The notes below the pieces were generated by a model. The model ran no database searches. It saw only the letters and a list, made by a program, of their open reading frames with translations, and was not told where the DNA came from. From Flavobacterium sp. (GTDB lineage Bacteria > Bacteroidota > Bacteroidia > Flavobacteriales > Flavobacteriaceae): 64,000 nucleotides of DNA. A program made the position numbers and the translations under genes. This document shows, piece after piece, positions 36,801 through 44,114 of this stretch. The DNA is taken from NCBI GenBank assembly GCA_016787805.1, contig JAEUTY010000007.1, positions 1 through 64,000 of the forward strand. The letters are read 5' to 3'. Numbering within the stretch: position 1 is the first letter of the stretch; each line of letters starts with the position of its first letter.

Positions 36801-38927
36801 AGTTAAATTAAAAACATCTGTAGTTTGGTCATCAGTATCTGTGTCAACAACTGGGTTTACCCATGAAACATTTCCACTACCATCGGTTTGCATAGTTTGT
36901 CCGTTGGTTCCTCGTGAAGCAGGGAGTGTGTAATTATTTACTGTTGTAGTTCCTATAGAAACATTCCCTAAAAAGTAACCCGCATAGCTTCCTGCTTTTA
37001 GCGCTTCCGAATACAAACCATAGTGGGTTCCTCCTGCCGATGGATCCATTAAATTATATGTACCATATTTAAAGTTTGTTCCACTTCCTGTAACGTAATT
37101 GTAGTTTCCGTATCGCATACCAGTCCCAGTTCCCACTATGAAGTTATAGGTGCCGTATTTTAATCCGTTTCCATTGCCTAAAATTCGATTATGAGTTCCG
37201 TAGTGAGTTCCATTACCATTACTAGAGTTGAAGTTATATACGCCCATGATTTGTGAATCAGAAATGGTTGAAAAATCATTATATACACCATATTGTTGTT
37301 GTGCGGCGCTTCCAGTTGTAGTTATATCGTTGCGAAAACCATAAACAAGACTAGCATTTGAACCACTCATAAAATTAGATACACCTACTTGCCAATCTGA
37401 GCTTGAGGTGTTTATGCTATTGAATAAGCCAAATTTTTGTCCAGTTCCGCCGCCAGATATGTTTGTTTGTATTCCAAAACGAGAGTGAGTTCCAATTCCA
37501 GTATTTACAAAATAGCCAGAAGAGGTGGCAATGGCTGGAGAGCCAGTATTCTCAGCATAGAAGGAGTTGTTTTCTAAAGAATTATACACGTTTAATTTTC
37601 CATTAGATAAAGTTGAGCTTCCAATTGAGACCTTGCCTTGAGTGTAAATGTTATCGGTTATAGCACTTGCAGGATTGGTAGTGCTCAATTGAAACCAATC
37701 TGAATCAGTAGTTGAAGTTGGAGTTGGCGTAACCCATGAAACGTTTCCGCTTCCATCGGTTTGCATGATTTGCCCGTTGGTTCCACGAGATGGGGGAAGA
37801 ATATAATTATTTGCAGTTGTTGTTCCAATAGAAACATTACCTAAAAAATAGCCTGCAAAACTTCCTGACTTTAAAACATCAGAATAAATTCCGTAATGTG
37901 TTCCACCCGCCGTGATGGGAATAGTATTGTAAATACCATATTTATTACCAGTTCCCGTACCACTTAAGAAATTGTTTATGCCAAAGTGAGTTCCGTCTCC
38001 TGTTCCTGAGAAGCTATTCTCTAATCCCATTATGGTTCCGCTACGATTGTTAGAAGAATTTGAAAAACCTGTTATATTACCTGTGCTAGTTCCATTAAAA
38101 GCATTTACTACACCATAGGAAGGTGTTGTTCCACCATTAGTGAAAACATTTGTCATTCCGTAGTTCCAGGCATTAGTATTTGAAGCAAAAGTATTACTTA
38201 CACCATACAAAATAGCATAATAGTTTGAAGTGCTTTTGAAGTCGTTTTTCAACCCTGTAATGGAAGTGGAAATACTTGATGAAGTTCCGCTAAAATCGTT
38301 ATTGATGGCAGTTCGGTTGGTGTTGCCCACCATATTATCGGTATTTTGAATGAACGAATTGGTTCCTGTAGCTGCCGTGCCGTTGAATTGGGTTTTAATT
38401 CCTGTTTTTCCAGCAGCATTGGAAGTTAAGTTGACATCAATTCCTATCGGATTGGTTGCAAAAGTGTTGTTGATATCTACACTTGTCGCTTTAGTTGCAT
38501 TATCAACATCCAAAACTCCAGTTGCTGCTGTATTGGTGCCGATTGTTAAACTTCCCTCGGTGTACTTATTGTCGTTGATGGCATTCGGCGGATTAGTGCT
38601 TCCCACTTCATAAATATCATGATCTGATGTTGCAGTTTGCGTAATCGGCATCCATTGTGTACCATTAAAAAAGTAAAATCCAACGCCACTTCCGCCAGTA
38701 GTTGCTGCGTTGGTATTCCAAATAAGCAAACCCGTTGCTGCCGTGTTGGTTCCGTCTAAAGTTGTTAAAGTTACATTCGATAAACTCACTCTAGGCACCA
38801 AAACTCCTTTATTGGTTGCCGAAATATCCAGCATCGACGATGGATCAGGGTTGGTAGTGTTGACACCAACTTGGGCAAACCCTAGAGTTGCTGTAAGAAA
38901 AAATAGTAGTAGTAAAATTCGTTTCAT
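33885..38927 (-). CDS. Giant repetitive exported protein with C-terminal S74 chaperone domain
   Basis: A 1680-residue protein. A signal peptide (about 1-18, ending GFAQ) precedes VGVNTTNPDPSSMLDI, a start common in Bacteroidota tail-fibre-like surface proteins. The body consists of about four modules of 300 residues, each with GYFLGNVSIGTTT, SRGTNGQIMQTDGSGNVSWV and LNLSLQNDGVATQTVDLS, filled with short Gly/Thr/Tyr-Gly repeats (such as GTHYGIYS). Near the end, SDARFKFNVKEDVPGLEFIKKLKPVTYNFD is the S74 intramolecular chaperone domain, which drives trimerisation and may self-cleave. A final coiled coil (about 1645-1680) follows. No T9SS tail is seen. Confidence 0.87.
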   Translation of the reverse strand: MKRILLLLFFLTATLGFAQVGVNTTNPDPSSMLDISATNKGVLVPRVSLSNVTLTTLDGTNTAATGLLIWNTNAATTGGSGVGFYFFNGTQWMPITQTATSDHDIYEVGSTNPPNAINDNKYTEGSLTIGTNTAATGVLDVDNATKATSVDINNTFATNPIGIDVNLTSNAAGKTGIKTQFNGTAATGTNSFIQNTDNMVGNTNRTAINNDFSGTSSSISTSITGLKNDFKSTSNYYAILYGVSNTFASNTNAWNYGMTNVFTNGGTTPSYGVVNAFNGTSTGNITGFSNSSNNRSGTIMGLENSFSGTGDGTHFGINNFLSGTGTGNKYGIYNTIPITAGGTHYGIYSDVLKSGSFAGYFLGNVSIGTTTANNYILPPSRGTNGQIMQTDGSGNVSWVTPTPTSTTDSDWFQLSTTNPASAITDNIYTQGKVSIGSSTLSNGKLNVYNSLENNSFYAENTGSPAIATSSGYFVNTGIGTHSRFGIQTNISGGGTGQKFGLFNSINTSSSDWQVGVSNFMSGSNASLVYGFRNDITTTGSAAQQQYGVYNDFSTISDSQIMGVYNFNSSNGNGTHYGTHNRILGNGNGLKYGTYNFIVGTGTGMRYGNYNYVTGSGTNFKYGTYNLMDPSAGGTHYGLYSEALKAGSYAGYFLGNVSIGTTTVNNYTLPASRGTNGQTMQTDGSGNVSWVNPVVDTDTDDQTTDVFNLTGTTLNLSLQNDGVATQTVDLSSLKDADWYEVGGTNAPDAISDNKFTLGDISIGKITAANGKLDVDTGLKNITTSFTNNNATAGSKYGIQNSVVVGTNNNLSYGISNSVTGNADFKYGISNTLAGAVTGGTVEYGLVNNHLSSGSANGIGVFNFFNPSAPHTGSYTGLHNEIGSANHTGGFIGVNNLAGLNTNSGIYGMANSLSGSGSGARVGVYNYLTGNSTGDFVGTETFMIAPGTGNKYGERITILNSTPGTHYGVYSDVTKANSYAGYFLGNVSIGTNIIDNYILPPSRGLNGQIMQTDGAGNVSWVNPPTDTDDQTTDVFSLTGTTLNLSLQNDGVATQTVDLSPLQGDDDWTDVGANIERQTGDVYIGDTATTNNNLYISNQIIDWDNTGYFIDPNGDSFMNEIQFDNGAANDPTIRFFDADTGFFSPGTGLTAYSNNGVESFRIHGTGNISMGQTIDPNYKFSTSTGGNTRNVKIGPINFNDNLIDIDHDGQNGNGMDITLSSAYTLASRSAISTTNTWHDMNVDITRFDHLTTELYGIKSVVTSNITGSEYGIYAEALQADGYAGYFLGRTSIGTTTANNYILPASRGTNGQTMQTDALGNVSWVNPVINTDDQATDVFSLTGNTLNLSLQNDGVATQTVDLSSLSNDWKLTGNAGTLSGTNFIGTTDAQDLDFRVNNTVKIRLTQKGQLSYINAGGSVFVGINAGDNDDLTSNQNTFVGSTSGELTSTGNLNTAIGHASLNANISGIGNSGLGKSSLLTNTTGSNNTGVGRLADVATSGLSNATAVGYNATVSVSDKVRLGSATVTVVEGQVPYTNPSDARFKFNVKEDVPGLEFIKKLKPVTYNFDTKKFDEHLNRNRNKGEVAEEDFSKSTAIIRTGFLAQDVEKICTDLGYNFDGLHIPDANNPTDNYGIAYSQFIMPIVKAVQEQQVIIENQKIELEQLKSALEKYKQLEDRIKALEQK
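34965..37860. repeat. Long-period coding repeats in the S74 gene
   Basis: The segment coding for GNVSIGTTT...SRGTNGQ...QTDGSGNVSW recurs near 37735-37860, 36855-36985, 35865-36000 and 34965-35090, a spacing of about 0.9-1.0 kb. The LNLSLQNDGVATQTVDLS coding block recurs near 36735-36830, 35750-35845 and 34850-34950. The copies are similar but not identical at the DNA level. Confidence 0.75.
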
Positions 38928-38940
38928 TGGATTGTTTGTT

Positions 38941-39144
38941 TTAAATCGCAGGGTTGATGTTAATAGGAATCAAGGTTATATTGTATAAATGCTTCGAAAA
39001 CCCTTTTAATATTATTTTTTTGTTTTTAGAACTGATGCAGTCGGTAAAAACAGTTTTGTTGTCTTTGGATGTAATAATAATTTCATACATGCCTTCCGTT
39101 GAGGTGGGCAGTATGATTTGGTTTTTCTCTTTGAATGAAAACAT
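38941..39144 (-). CDS. Small hypothetical protein upstream of the S74 gene
   Basis: A 67-residue reading frame from ATG at 39144 (a TTG at 39174 would add ten residues). The sequence has beta-strand character (GMYEIIITSKDNKTVFTDCI) similar to the last repeat of bacterial surface-protein tails, but no known domain. It lacks a signal peptide. It ends 13 nt before the S74 start, so the two would share a transcript. Coding status is uncertain. Confidence 0.35.
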   Translation of the reverse strand: MFSFKEKNQIILPTSTEGMYEIIITSKDNKTVFTDCISSKNKKIILKGFSKHLYNITLIPININPAI

Positions 39145-39249
39145 AGATTTTTTAAGTAAATCTATCGAAACCAATAGTTTACTTGTGGCTATTTTTGGTG
39201 AACAACCCTAAAAATTTAGTGAATGAAGTGTTTTTTTGGGTGAAAGAAA

Positions 39250-39963
39250 TCAGAGTAAATTGATGTGTTTCATCAACTCTTCTTTATTGGAAGAGCTCAT
39301 TGGAACCTTATTTTTTTCGATGAAAATGTAACCGTCTTGCAGCGATTTAATTTTGGAAACATTAATCACATACGAACGATGCACGCGTATAAACTTATGT
39401 TGAGGTAACTTTTCTTCCACGCTTTTTAGCGTGTGACTGATGAGGTGTTTTTGTGAAGAAGTATAAAGGTTACAATAATTGTCAAACGCTTCTAAATACA
39501 AAATGTCATCCAATTCAATTTTGATCAGTTCGCCTTTGTTTTTGACAAAAAAGGAATTTATTTCTTCGTTAGACGAAACCGATTGTTTTTGTACTTTATT
39601 TTTATACAGAGCAATTTCAATGTTGGATTTTAATGTTTTTTCGTTGAATGGTTTTACAATAAAACCTGCAGGATCGGTTTGTTTGACGCGTTCTAATGTT
39701 TTGTCGTCCGAATGTGAAGTCAAGAAAATAAACGGCACATCCGATTTCTTTTTCAAATGTTCCACCATTTCAATGCCGTCCATTTTGCCTTCCAAAGTAA
39801 TATCGACCAAAATCAAATCGGGTTGTAAATCCACAATATCAAACAACGCTTCTTTGCCATTATCAGTCATACCCACAATGGTATAACCTACTTTTTCTAG
39901 AGCGGTTTTAATAGTTTCGGCAATCAAAGGTTCGTCTTCGATGAGGTAAATTTTGGTACTCAT
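39250..39963 (-). CDS. LytTR family response regulator
   Basis: A 237-residue regulator. The receiver has the acidic pair in YLIEDEPLIAE, phospho-acceptor Asp54 (LILVDITLEGKMDG) and the Lys of FIVKPFNEKT. The LytTR DNA-binding domain (about 135-235) has DDILYLEAFDNYCNLYTSS and FIRVHRSYVINVSKI. It starts 4 nt after the TPR kinase gene. The small ORF and the S74 gene follow in the same direction, which suggests they may be its targets (inference). Confidence 0.92.
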   Translation of the reverse strand: MSTKIYLIEDEPLIAETIKTALEKVGYTIVGMTDNGKEALFDIVDLQPDLILVDITLEGKMDGIEMVEHLKKKSDVPFIFLTSHSDDKTLERVKQTDPAGFIVKPFNEKTLKSNIEIALYKNKVQKQSVSSNEEINSFFVKNKGELIKIELDDILYLEAFDNYCNLYTSSQKHLISHTLKSVEEKLPQHKFIRVHRSYVINVSKIKSLQDGYIFIEKNKVPMSSSNKEELMKHINLL

Positions 39964-39967
39964 TGAC

Positions 39968-41701
39968 TCAATTCATTTGTTCAAATTTATGAATTTCCAT
40001 CACAAAATGAGTTCCGTTGTTGTTTTCAAATAAAATTTTGCCTTTTAATTTTTTGGACAATGCATTGATGAGTTTAATTCCGAATGAGTTTTCACTGATT
40101 TCATTGGTAAATCCGATTCCGTTATCAATTACTTTTAAAATATAGATTTCACCTTGTTTTTTAAACTCTAATTCTATTTTCGGATTTTCGACTGAAGATG
40201 GAAACGCATGTTTGATGCAATTGGTAATCAGTTCGTTGATGATTAATCCCAAAGGCGTAATTGAGTCGATGGAGAAAACAGTACTTTCCACGCTAACATT
40301 AGTCGTTAAATTAGGAATCGTGTCGGTTTGATTTTCGATAATATCATTGACCAAATCTTCGATGTATTCTTTGGTTTCAATGCCAATTAGTTGGTCTTTA
40401 CTGTACAATTTCTGATGAATTAGTACCATCGATTTGACACGATTTTGAGCTTCTTTTACTGCTAAAGCGGCTTCTTTATCTTTCATGTTCTCCGATTGCA
40501 AATAGAGCAAACTCGAAACAATTTGGAAGCTGTTTTTCACGCGGTGATGCGTTTCCTTGAGAAGAATATTTTTTTCATCAACCGCTGTTTCCAAAAGCAG
40601 AGTTTGTTTTTTTAACCGGTTTCTTTGCTTGAAAAATTGATACACCAAATAGCTCAATAAAGCAATGGTCAAACAAGCAATAACAAAAAACAATTGCAAC
40701 CGATCTTTCTCTTTTTCTTGTTTGGTAATTTCTTCTTCTTTTTTCTGTGTTTGGTATTTGGTTTCCATTTCATACACTACTTCATCACGTTGTTTGGCTT
40801 TCAAACTGTCATAAATCAAAATGTATTCGTCTTTGGCGAGTGAAGCCTTGTCGTATTGACCCATAGCGTGGTACAAATTTCCTAAAGCGCGTAATAAAAT
40901 GCTTTTGTCTCTTAAATCTGGTGTTGATTTGTATAGTTTTATGGCATTGGGAATAATAGTATCTACACCGCTAAAATTACGAGCTCCGGTTTTGGCGTCT
41001 AACAAATAAGAAAAATCAATTTCGTCTGGACCTTCGCCGGTTTCAGGGTTTTTTACCATTACTTTCTCCAAGTATTTCAGCGCATCATCAAATTTCTTTT
41101 CCCTTATTTTTAAGTTTCCTAAATTAGCATAGGTTGTTCGTTTAATTTCAAAACTACTCGGACATTTCAAGCTTTCCAAAAACAATTCTTCTGCTTTTTT
41201 AAAGTTTTCTTGGGTCGAATTGATTGAAGCCAAATTGGCCAAACTGCGTGCCAGTAAAAGCGAATCTTTTTCCTTTTTTTCTAACGGAATTGCTTTGGTG
41301 TAGTACAATTTTGCTTTTTCATAATTGTCGGTCAAGTGAAATAAAACGCCGAGCGAATGGTACAGGTTTTTGGTATAATTGAGTTGGTGTTTTTCGCAAA
41401 GTTGCACCGCTTTCAAATACAAATTGGTCGCATTGTTGTAATCGTTTTTTACAAATCCAAAATAGTTGCCTTCGGTTTCTAGAATTTTTACATCAAAAAG
41501 AGGTTGGTTTATTTTTTTGGCTAAATCTTTTGCTTTTTGAATGTAAATGTTGGCACTATCGTTATCATTATCAATGTGTTCAGAAGCAATTTCTATGTTT
41601 TTGGTGATTTGATCTTCGGTAGTATTCGGTTTTTTGGGTTGAGCGAATGCTAAGCTAATCGTCAAAAAAGAGAGTAATGGTAAGCCTATTATTTTTTTCA
41701 T
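39968..41701 (-). CDS. TPR-containing sensor histidine kinase, HisKA_2 type
   Basis: A 577-residue kinase. A signal peptide (about 1-20) and six or so tetratricopeptide repeats (about 30-300) form an exported sensor. A transmembrane helix (about 337-357, FFVIACLTIALLSYLVY) leads to a HisKA_2 dimerisation domain with the phospho-acceptor His in KETHHRVKNSFQIVSSLL. The HATPase has LGLIINELITNCIKHAF and DNGIGFTN. It precedes a LytTR regulator by 4 nt. This subclass differs from the LytS-type kinase at 28633-30753. Confidence 0.9.
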   Translation of the reverse strand: MKKIIGLPLLSFLTISLAFAQPKKPNTTEDQITKNIEIASEHIDNDNDSANIYIQKAKDLAKKINQPLFDVKILETEGNYFGFVKNDYNNATNLYLKAVQLCEKHQLNYTKNLYHSLGVLFHLTDNYEKAKLYYTKAIPLEKKEKDSLLLARSLANLASINSTQENFKKAEELFLESLKCPSSFEIKRTTYANLGNLKIREKKFDDALKYLEKVMVKNPETGEGPDEIDFSYLLDAKTGARNFSGVDTIIPNAIKLYKSTPDLRDKSILLRALGNLYHAMGQYDKASLAKDEYILIYDSLKAKQRDEVVYEMETKYQTQKKEEEITKQEKEKDRLQLFFVIACLTIALLSYLVYQFFKQRNRLKKQTLLLETAVDEKNILLKETHHRVKNSFQIVSSLLYLQSENMKDKEAALAVKEAQNRVKSMVLIHQKLYSKDQLIGIETKEYIEDLVNDIIENQTDTIPNLTTNVSVESTVFSIDSITPLGLIINELITNCIKHAFPSSVENPKIELEFKKQGEIYILKVIDNGIGFTNEISENSFGIKLINALSKKLKGKILFENNNGTHFVMEIHKFEQMN

Positions 41702-41755
41702 ATTGAAATATGTTAAAATATTCCTTAAAACTACAAAAAAATATATACGGTGATG

Positions 41756-41763
41756 TACTTTTG
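41756..41763 (+). promoter_or_regulatory. Promoter -7 box for the metallophosphoesterase
   Basis: TACTTTTG followed by C, 19 nt upstream of the ATG at 41783. No clear -33 TTTG. Confidence 0.5.
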
Positions 41764-41782
41764 CGTATAATTAAAACACACT

Positions 41783-43018
41783 ATGTCACCTCGTTGGATT
41801 ATTCTTTTTATCATCATTGCGGTTATCGAATTGTATGCTTTTCAAGCGATTAAAACGGTAACTAAAGTGAGATGGATACAAATTGCTTACATTATTGTTT
41901 CAATTTCGGCGGTTATTTTTATCTTTTATCAGTTTTCAAAATTTGATCGAAGTGTTGGTCAAACGCCAATGACAATGATTACAATTGGTTTGCTGCTGTT
42001 GGTTTTAGTTCCAAAATTGTTGATTACTTTTTTTATGTTGCTCGAAGACATTTTGCGACTATTGGTTGGCACCAAAAATTACATCACTAATTACAACAAC
42101 GAAGACGCCTTTTTACCTGAGCGACGACAATTTGTAAGTCGAATTGCACTCGGAATTGCCGCTATTCCTTTTTTATCCTTAATTTACGGAATGACAGTTG
42201 GCAAGTACAATTTTAAAGTCATCAGACAAACGCTTTTCTTTCCCGATCTTCCCGACGCTTTTGATGGTTTTCAAATCACTCAAATTTCCGATGTGCACAG
42301 TGGAAGCTTTGACAATCCTGAAAAAATTGAATATGCAATTGATTTGATTAACCAGCAAAATTCAGATTTAATTCTTTTTACGGGTGATATCGTTAACACG
42401 CACGCTAAAGAAATGCATCCTTGGTTAGAAACATTTAATAAAATTCAAAACCACGAATTTGGTAAGTTTTCAATTTTAGGAAACCACGATTATGGTGAAT
42501 ATGTGGAATGGTCTTCTGAAAAGGATAAAGAAGAAAATTTTGAAGCGATCAAAGATTTACACCGTCAAATTGATTTTAAATTGTTGTTGAATGAAAACGT
42601 AAAAATCAAAAAAGGAGACGACGAAATTGCTTTGGTTGGAGTCGAAAATTGGGGAGTAAAATTCAAAAAAGTAGGCGATTTAAATAAAGCTTCAGAAAAT
42701 TTATCCAAAGACGATTTTAAAATACTAATGAGTCATGATCCAAGTCATTGGGAAGCCGAAATAAAAAACCATCACAAACACTTCCATTTGACATTATCCG
42801 GACATACTCACGGATTTCAGTTTGGTATCGAAATTCCGGGATTTTTTAAATGGAGTCCAGTAGAATATGTGTACAAACAATGGGCAGGATTGTATCAAGA
42901 ATTTGGGAAATACATATATGTAAATCGTGGTTTTGGTTTCCATGCGTACCCTGGCCGAGTAGGTATTATGCCCGAAATAACAGTAATTGAACTAAAAAAA
43001 GGGCAAAACATAGTGTAA
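41783..43018 (+). CDS. Membrane-anchored metallophosphoesterase
   Basis: A 411-residue protein with about four N-terminal transmembrane segments (about 4-110) and a calcineurin-like phosphoesterase domain. The metal-binding motifs are all present: SDVHSG (about 173-178), FTGDIVN, LGNHDYGEY, MSHDPSHW and SGHTHGFQFG. The catalytic face is probably periplasmic. Related YaeI-type proteins hydrolyse phosphodiesters or lipid pyrophosphates such as UDP-diacylglucosamine; the substrate here is not known. The thioredoxin-like gene follows after 75 nt with its own promoter. Confidence 0.9.
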   Translation: MSPRWIILFIIIAVIELYAFQAIKTVTKVRWIQIAYIIVSISAVIFIFYQFSKFDRSVGQTPMTMITIGLLLLVLVPKLLITFFMLLEDILRLLVGTKNYITNYNNEDAFLPERRQFVSRIALGIAAIPFLSLIYGMTVGKYNFKVIRQTLFFPDLPDAFDGFQITQISDVHSGSFDNPEKIEYAIDLINQQNSDLILFTGDIVNTHAKEMHPWLETFNKIQNHEFGKFSILGNHDYGEYVEWSSEKDKEENFEAIKDLHRQIDFKLLLNENVKIKKGDDEIALVGVENWGVKFKKVGDLNKASENLSKDDFKILMSHDPSHWEAEIKNHHKHFHLTLSGHTHGFQFGIEIPGFFKWSPVEYVYKQWAGLYQEFGKYIYVNRGFGFHAYPGRVGIMPEITVIELKKGQNIV

Positions 43019-43032
43019 TTAGTTAAAAATAG

Positions 43033-43040
43033 TATATTTG
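43033..43040 (+). promoter_or_regulatory. Promoter -7 box for the thioredoxin-like gene
   Basis: TATATTTG, an exact TAnnTTTG, 53 nt before the ATG at 43094. No clear -33 element. Confidence 0.45.
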
Positions 43041-43093
43041 TATTGCTAATTGCTTTCAATTACCAGAAAGAAAGCTTTAAATAGTTTGGTTTT

Positions 43094-43390
43094 ATGTCAA
43101 AATTTGGAGAACTTATCAATGCTCAAGTTCCAGTTTTAATCGACTTTTACACCGAGTGGAATGAGTCGTCAGTATCAATGCATCCTGTAATTAGGGATGT
43201 GGCTGCTGCGCTTGGCGATAGAGCTAAAGTGATTAAAATTGATGTGGATAAAAATCAAGAATTAGCCGAAGCACTTCGTATCAAAGGGTTACCAACATTA
43301 ATGATTTACAAAGAAGGTCAAATGGTGTGGAGACAATCGGGTGAATTGGATGCTAATACTATAATTGGTTTAGTTCAGGAACAAGTTTAA
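43094..43390 (+). CDS. Thioredoxin-fold protein lacking the CxxC active site
   Basis: A 98-residue thioredoxin-fold protein. The strand-helix pattern is right: PVLIDFYTEWNESSVSMHP at the position of the active-site helix and the cis-Pro loop KGLPTLMIYKEG (Pro67). But the canonical WCGPC is replaced by WNESS, so Asn23 and Ser26 stand where the two Cys should be, and the protein has no cysteine at all. It cannot act as a dithiol reductant and is more likely a binding or scaffold protein. It ends 2 nt before the convergent deacetylase gene. Confidence 0.88.
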   Translation: MSKFGELINAQVPVLIDFYTEWNESSVSMHPVIRDVAAALGDRAKVIKIDVDKNQELAEALRIKGLPTLMIYKEGQMVWRQSGELDANTIIGLVQEQV

Positions 43391-43392
43391 TT

Positions 43393-44046
43393 CTACAACT
43401 TTTCGCAAACATATCCTTTTTCTTTTAAAAATTGCAAGGTTCTTGGTAAAACAAATTCCAAGTTCTGAAATGCTTTTTTGCTGTCGTGAAATACGATTAT
43501 GCTTCCTGATTGAACGTTTTTCAGCACATTTTCCAAACACTTTTCAGGTGTAATTGAAGCATCAAAATCGTAGCTAATTACATCCCACATGATTATTTTA
43601 TAACCTTGTTTTCGTAAAATCTTTGATTGCGAAGGTTTGATTTTTCCATAAGGAGGACGAAAAAGATTAGTTTGCAGTCTGCAGTCTGCAGTCTGCTCTC
43701 TGCCTTCTACAATCTTTTGATTGCACAATTCTACATTTTTAATGTAAAGCTCTTTTTTAGTAGTCCAGCCGTTTAAGTGATTAAAAGTATGATTTCCTAT
43801 AGAATGACCTTCGTTGATTGCATTTAGGAAGGTTTCGGGAAATTTCCGAACGTTATCACCAATACAAAAGAAAGTCGCTTTGACGTTGTATAGTTTGAGT
43901 TGGTTTAAAGTCCATTCCGTAATTTCAGGAGTTGGACCGTCGTCAAAAGTTAAATATACTTTGTTTTCATTGTTAGGAACATCCCAAACATATTTTGGAA
44001 AGATGGCTTTGATGAAACGATTTGTTTTGACCCAGCTGAAATTCAT
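43393..44046 (-). CDS. Polysaccharide deacetylase (NodB domain, carbohydrate esterase family 4)
   Basis: A 217-residue NodB-type deacetylase without a clear signal peptide. The metal and catalytic motifs are intact: TFDDGP (Asp35/Asp36), the HTFNH pair (His86, His90) and RPPYGK (about 130-135). It would remove N- or O-acetyl groups from a glycan such as peptidoglycan or chitin-like polymers; the substrate is unknown. Just before RPPYG the stretch REQTADCRLQT is encoded by three tandem copies of a 7-nt unit (43673-43693), an unusual in-frame insertion in a surface loop. Confidence 0.9.
   Translation of the reverse strand: MNFSWVKTNRFIKAIFPKYVWDVPNNENKVYLTFDDGPTPEITEWTLNQLKLYNVKATFFCIGDNVRKFPETFLNAINEGHSIGNHTFNHLNGWTTKKELYIKNVELCNQKIVEGREQTADCRLQTNLFRPPYGKIKPSQSKILRKQGYKIIMWDVISYDFDASITPEKCLENVLKNVQSGSIIVFHDSKKAFQNLEFVLPRTLQFLKEKGYVCEKL
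43673..43696. repeat. Heptanucleotide tandem repeat inside the deacetylase gene
   Basis: Three perfect copies of TGCAGTC followed by TGC. Three units equal 21 nt, so the frame is kept, but gain or loss of one unit would shift it. Confidence 0.8.
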
Positions 44047-44061
44047 TCTCCAAAAATAAAT

Positions 44062-44097
44062 AAAAATGCCAACCGAATTTCTTCCATTGGCATTTCT
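44062..44097 (-). terminator. Intrinsic terminator after the DUF2723 gene
   Basis: Nine-bp perfect stem AAATGCCAA (44064-44072) with TTGGCATTT (44087-44095), followed on the minus strand by T-rich sequence. It lies 18 nt beyond the stop at 44115. Confidence 0.7.
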
Positions 44098-44114
44098 ATA
44101 ATTTGTTATTATGT

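Noticed and set aside
34965..37860. CRISPR array or tandem satellite
   Set aside because: The repeats are long, imperfect and in frame within one gene; there is no short repeat-spacer pattern and no cas gene.
33885..38927. Prophage tail-fibre region
   Set aside because: The S74 domain is phage-like, but no capsid, portal, terminase, tail or integrase genes lie nearby, and the protein has a signal peptide.
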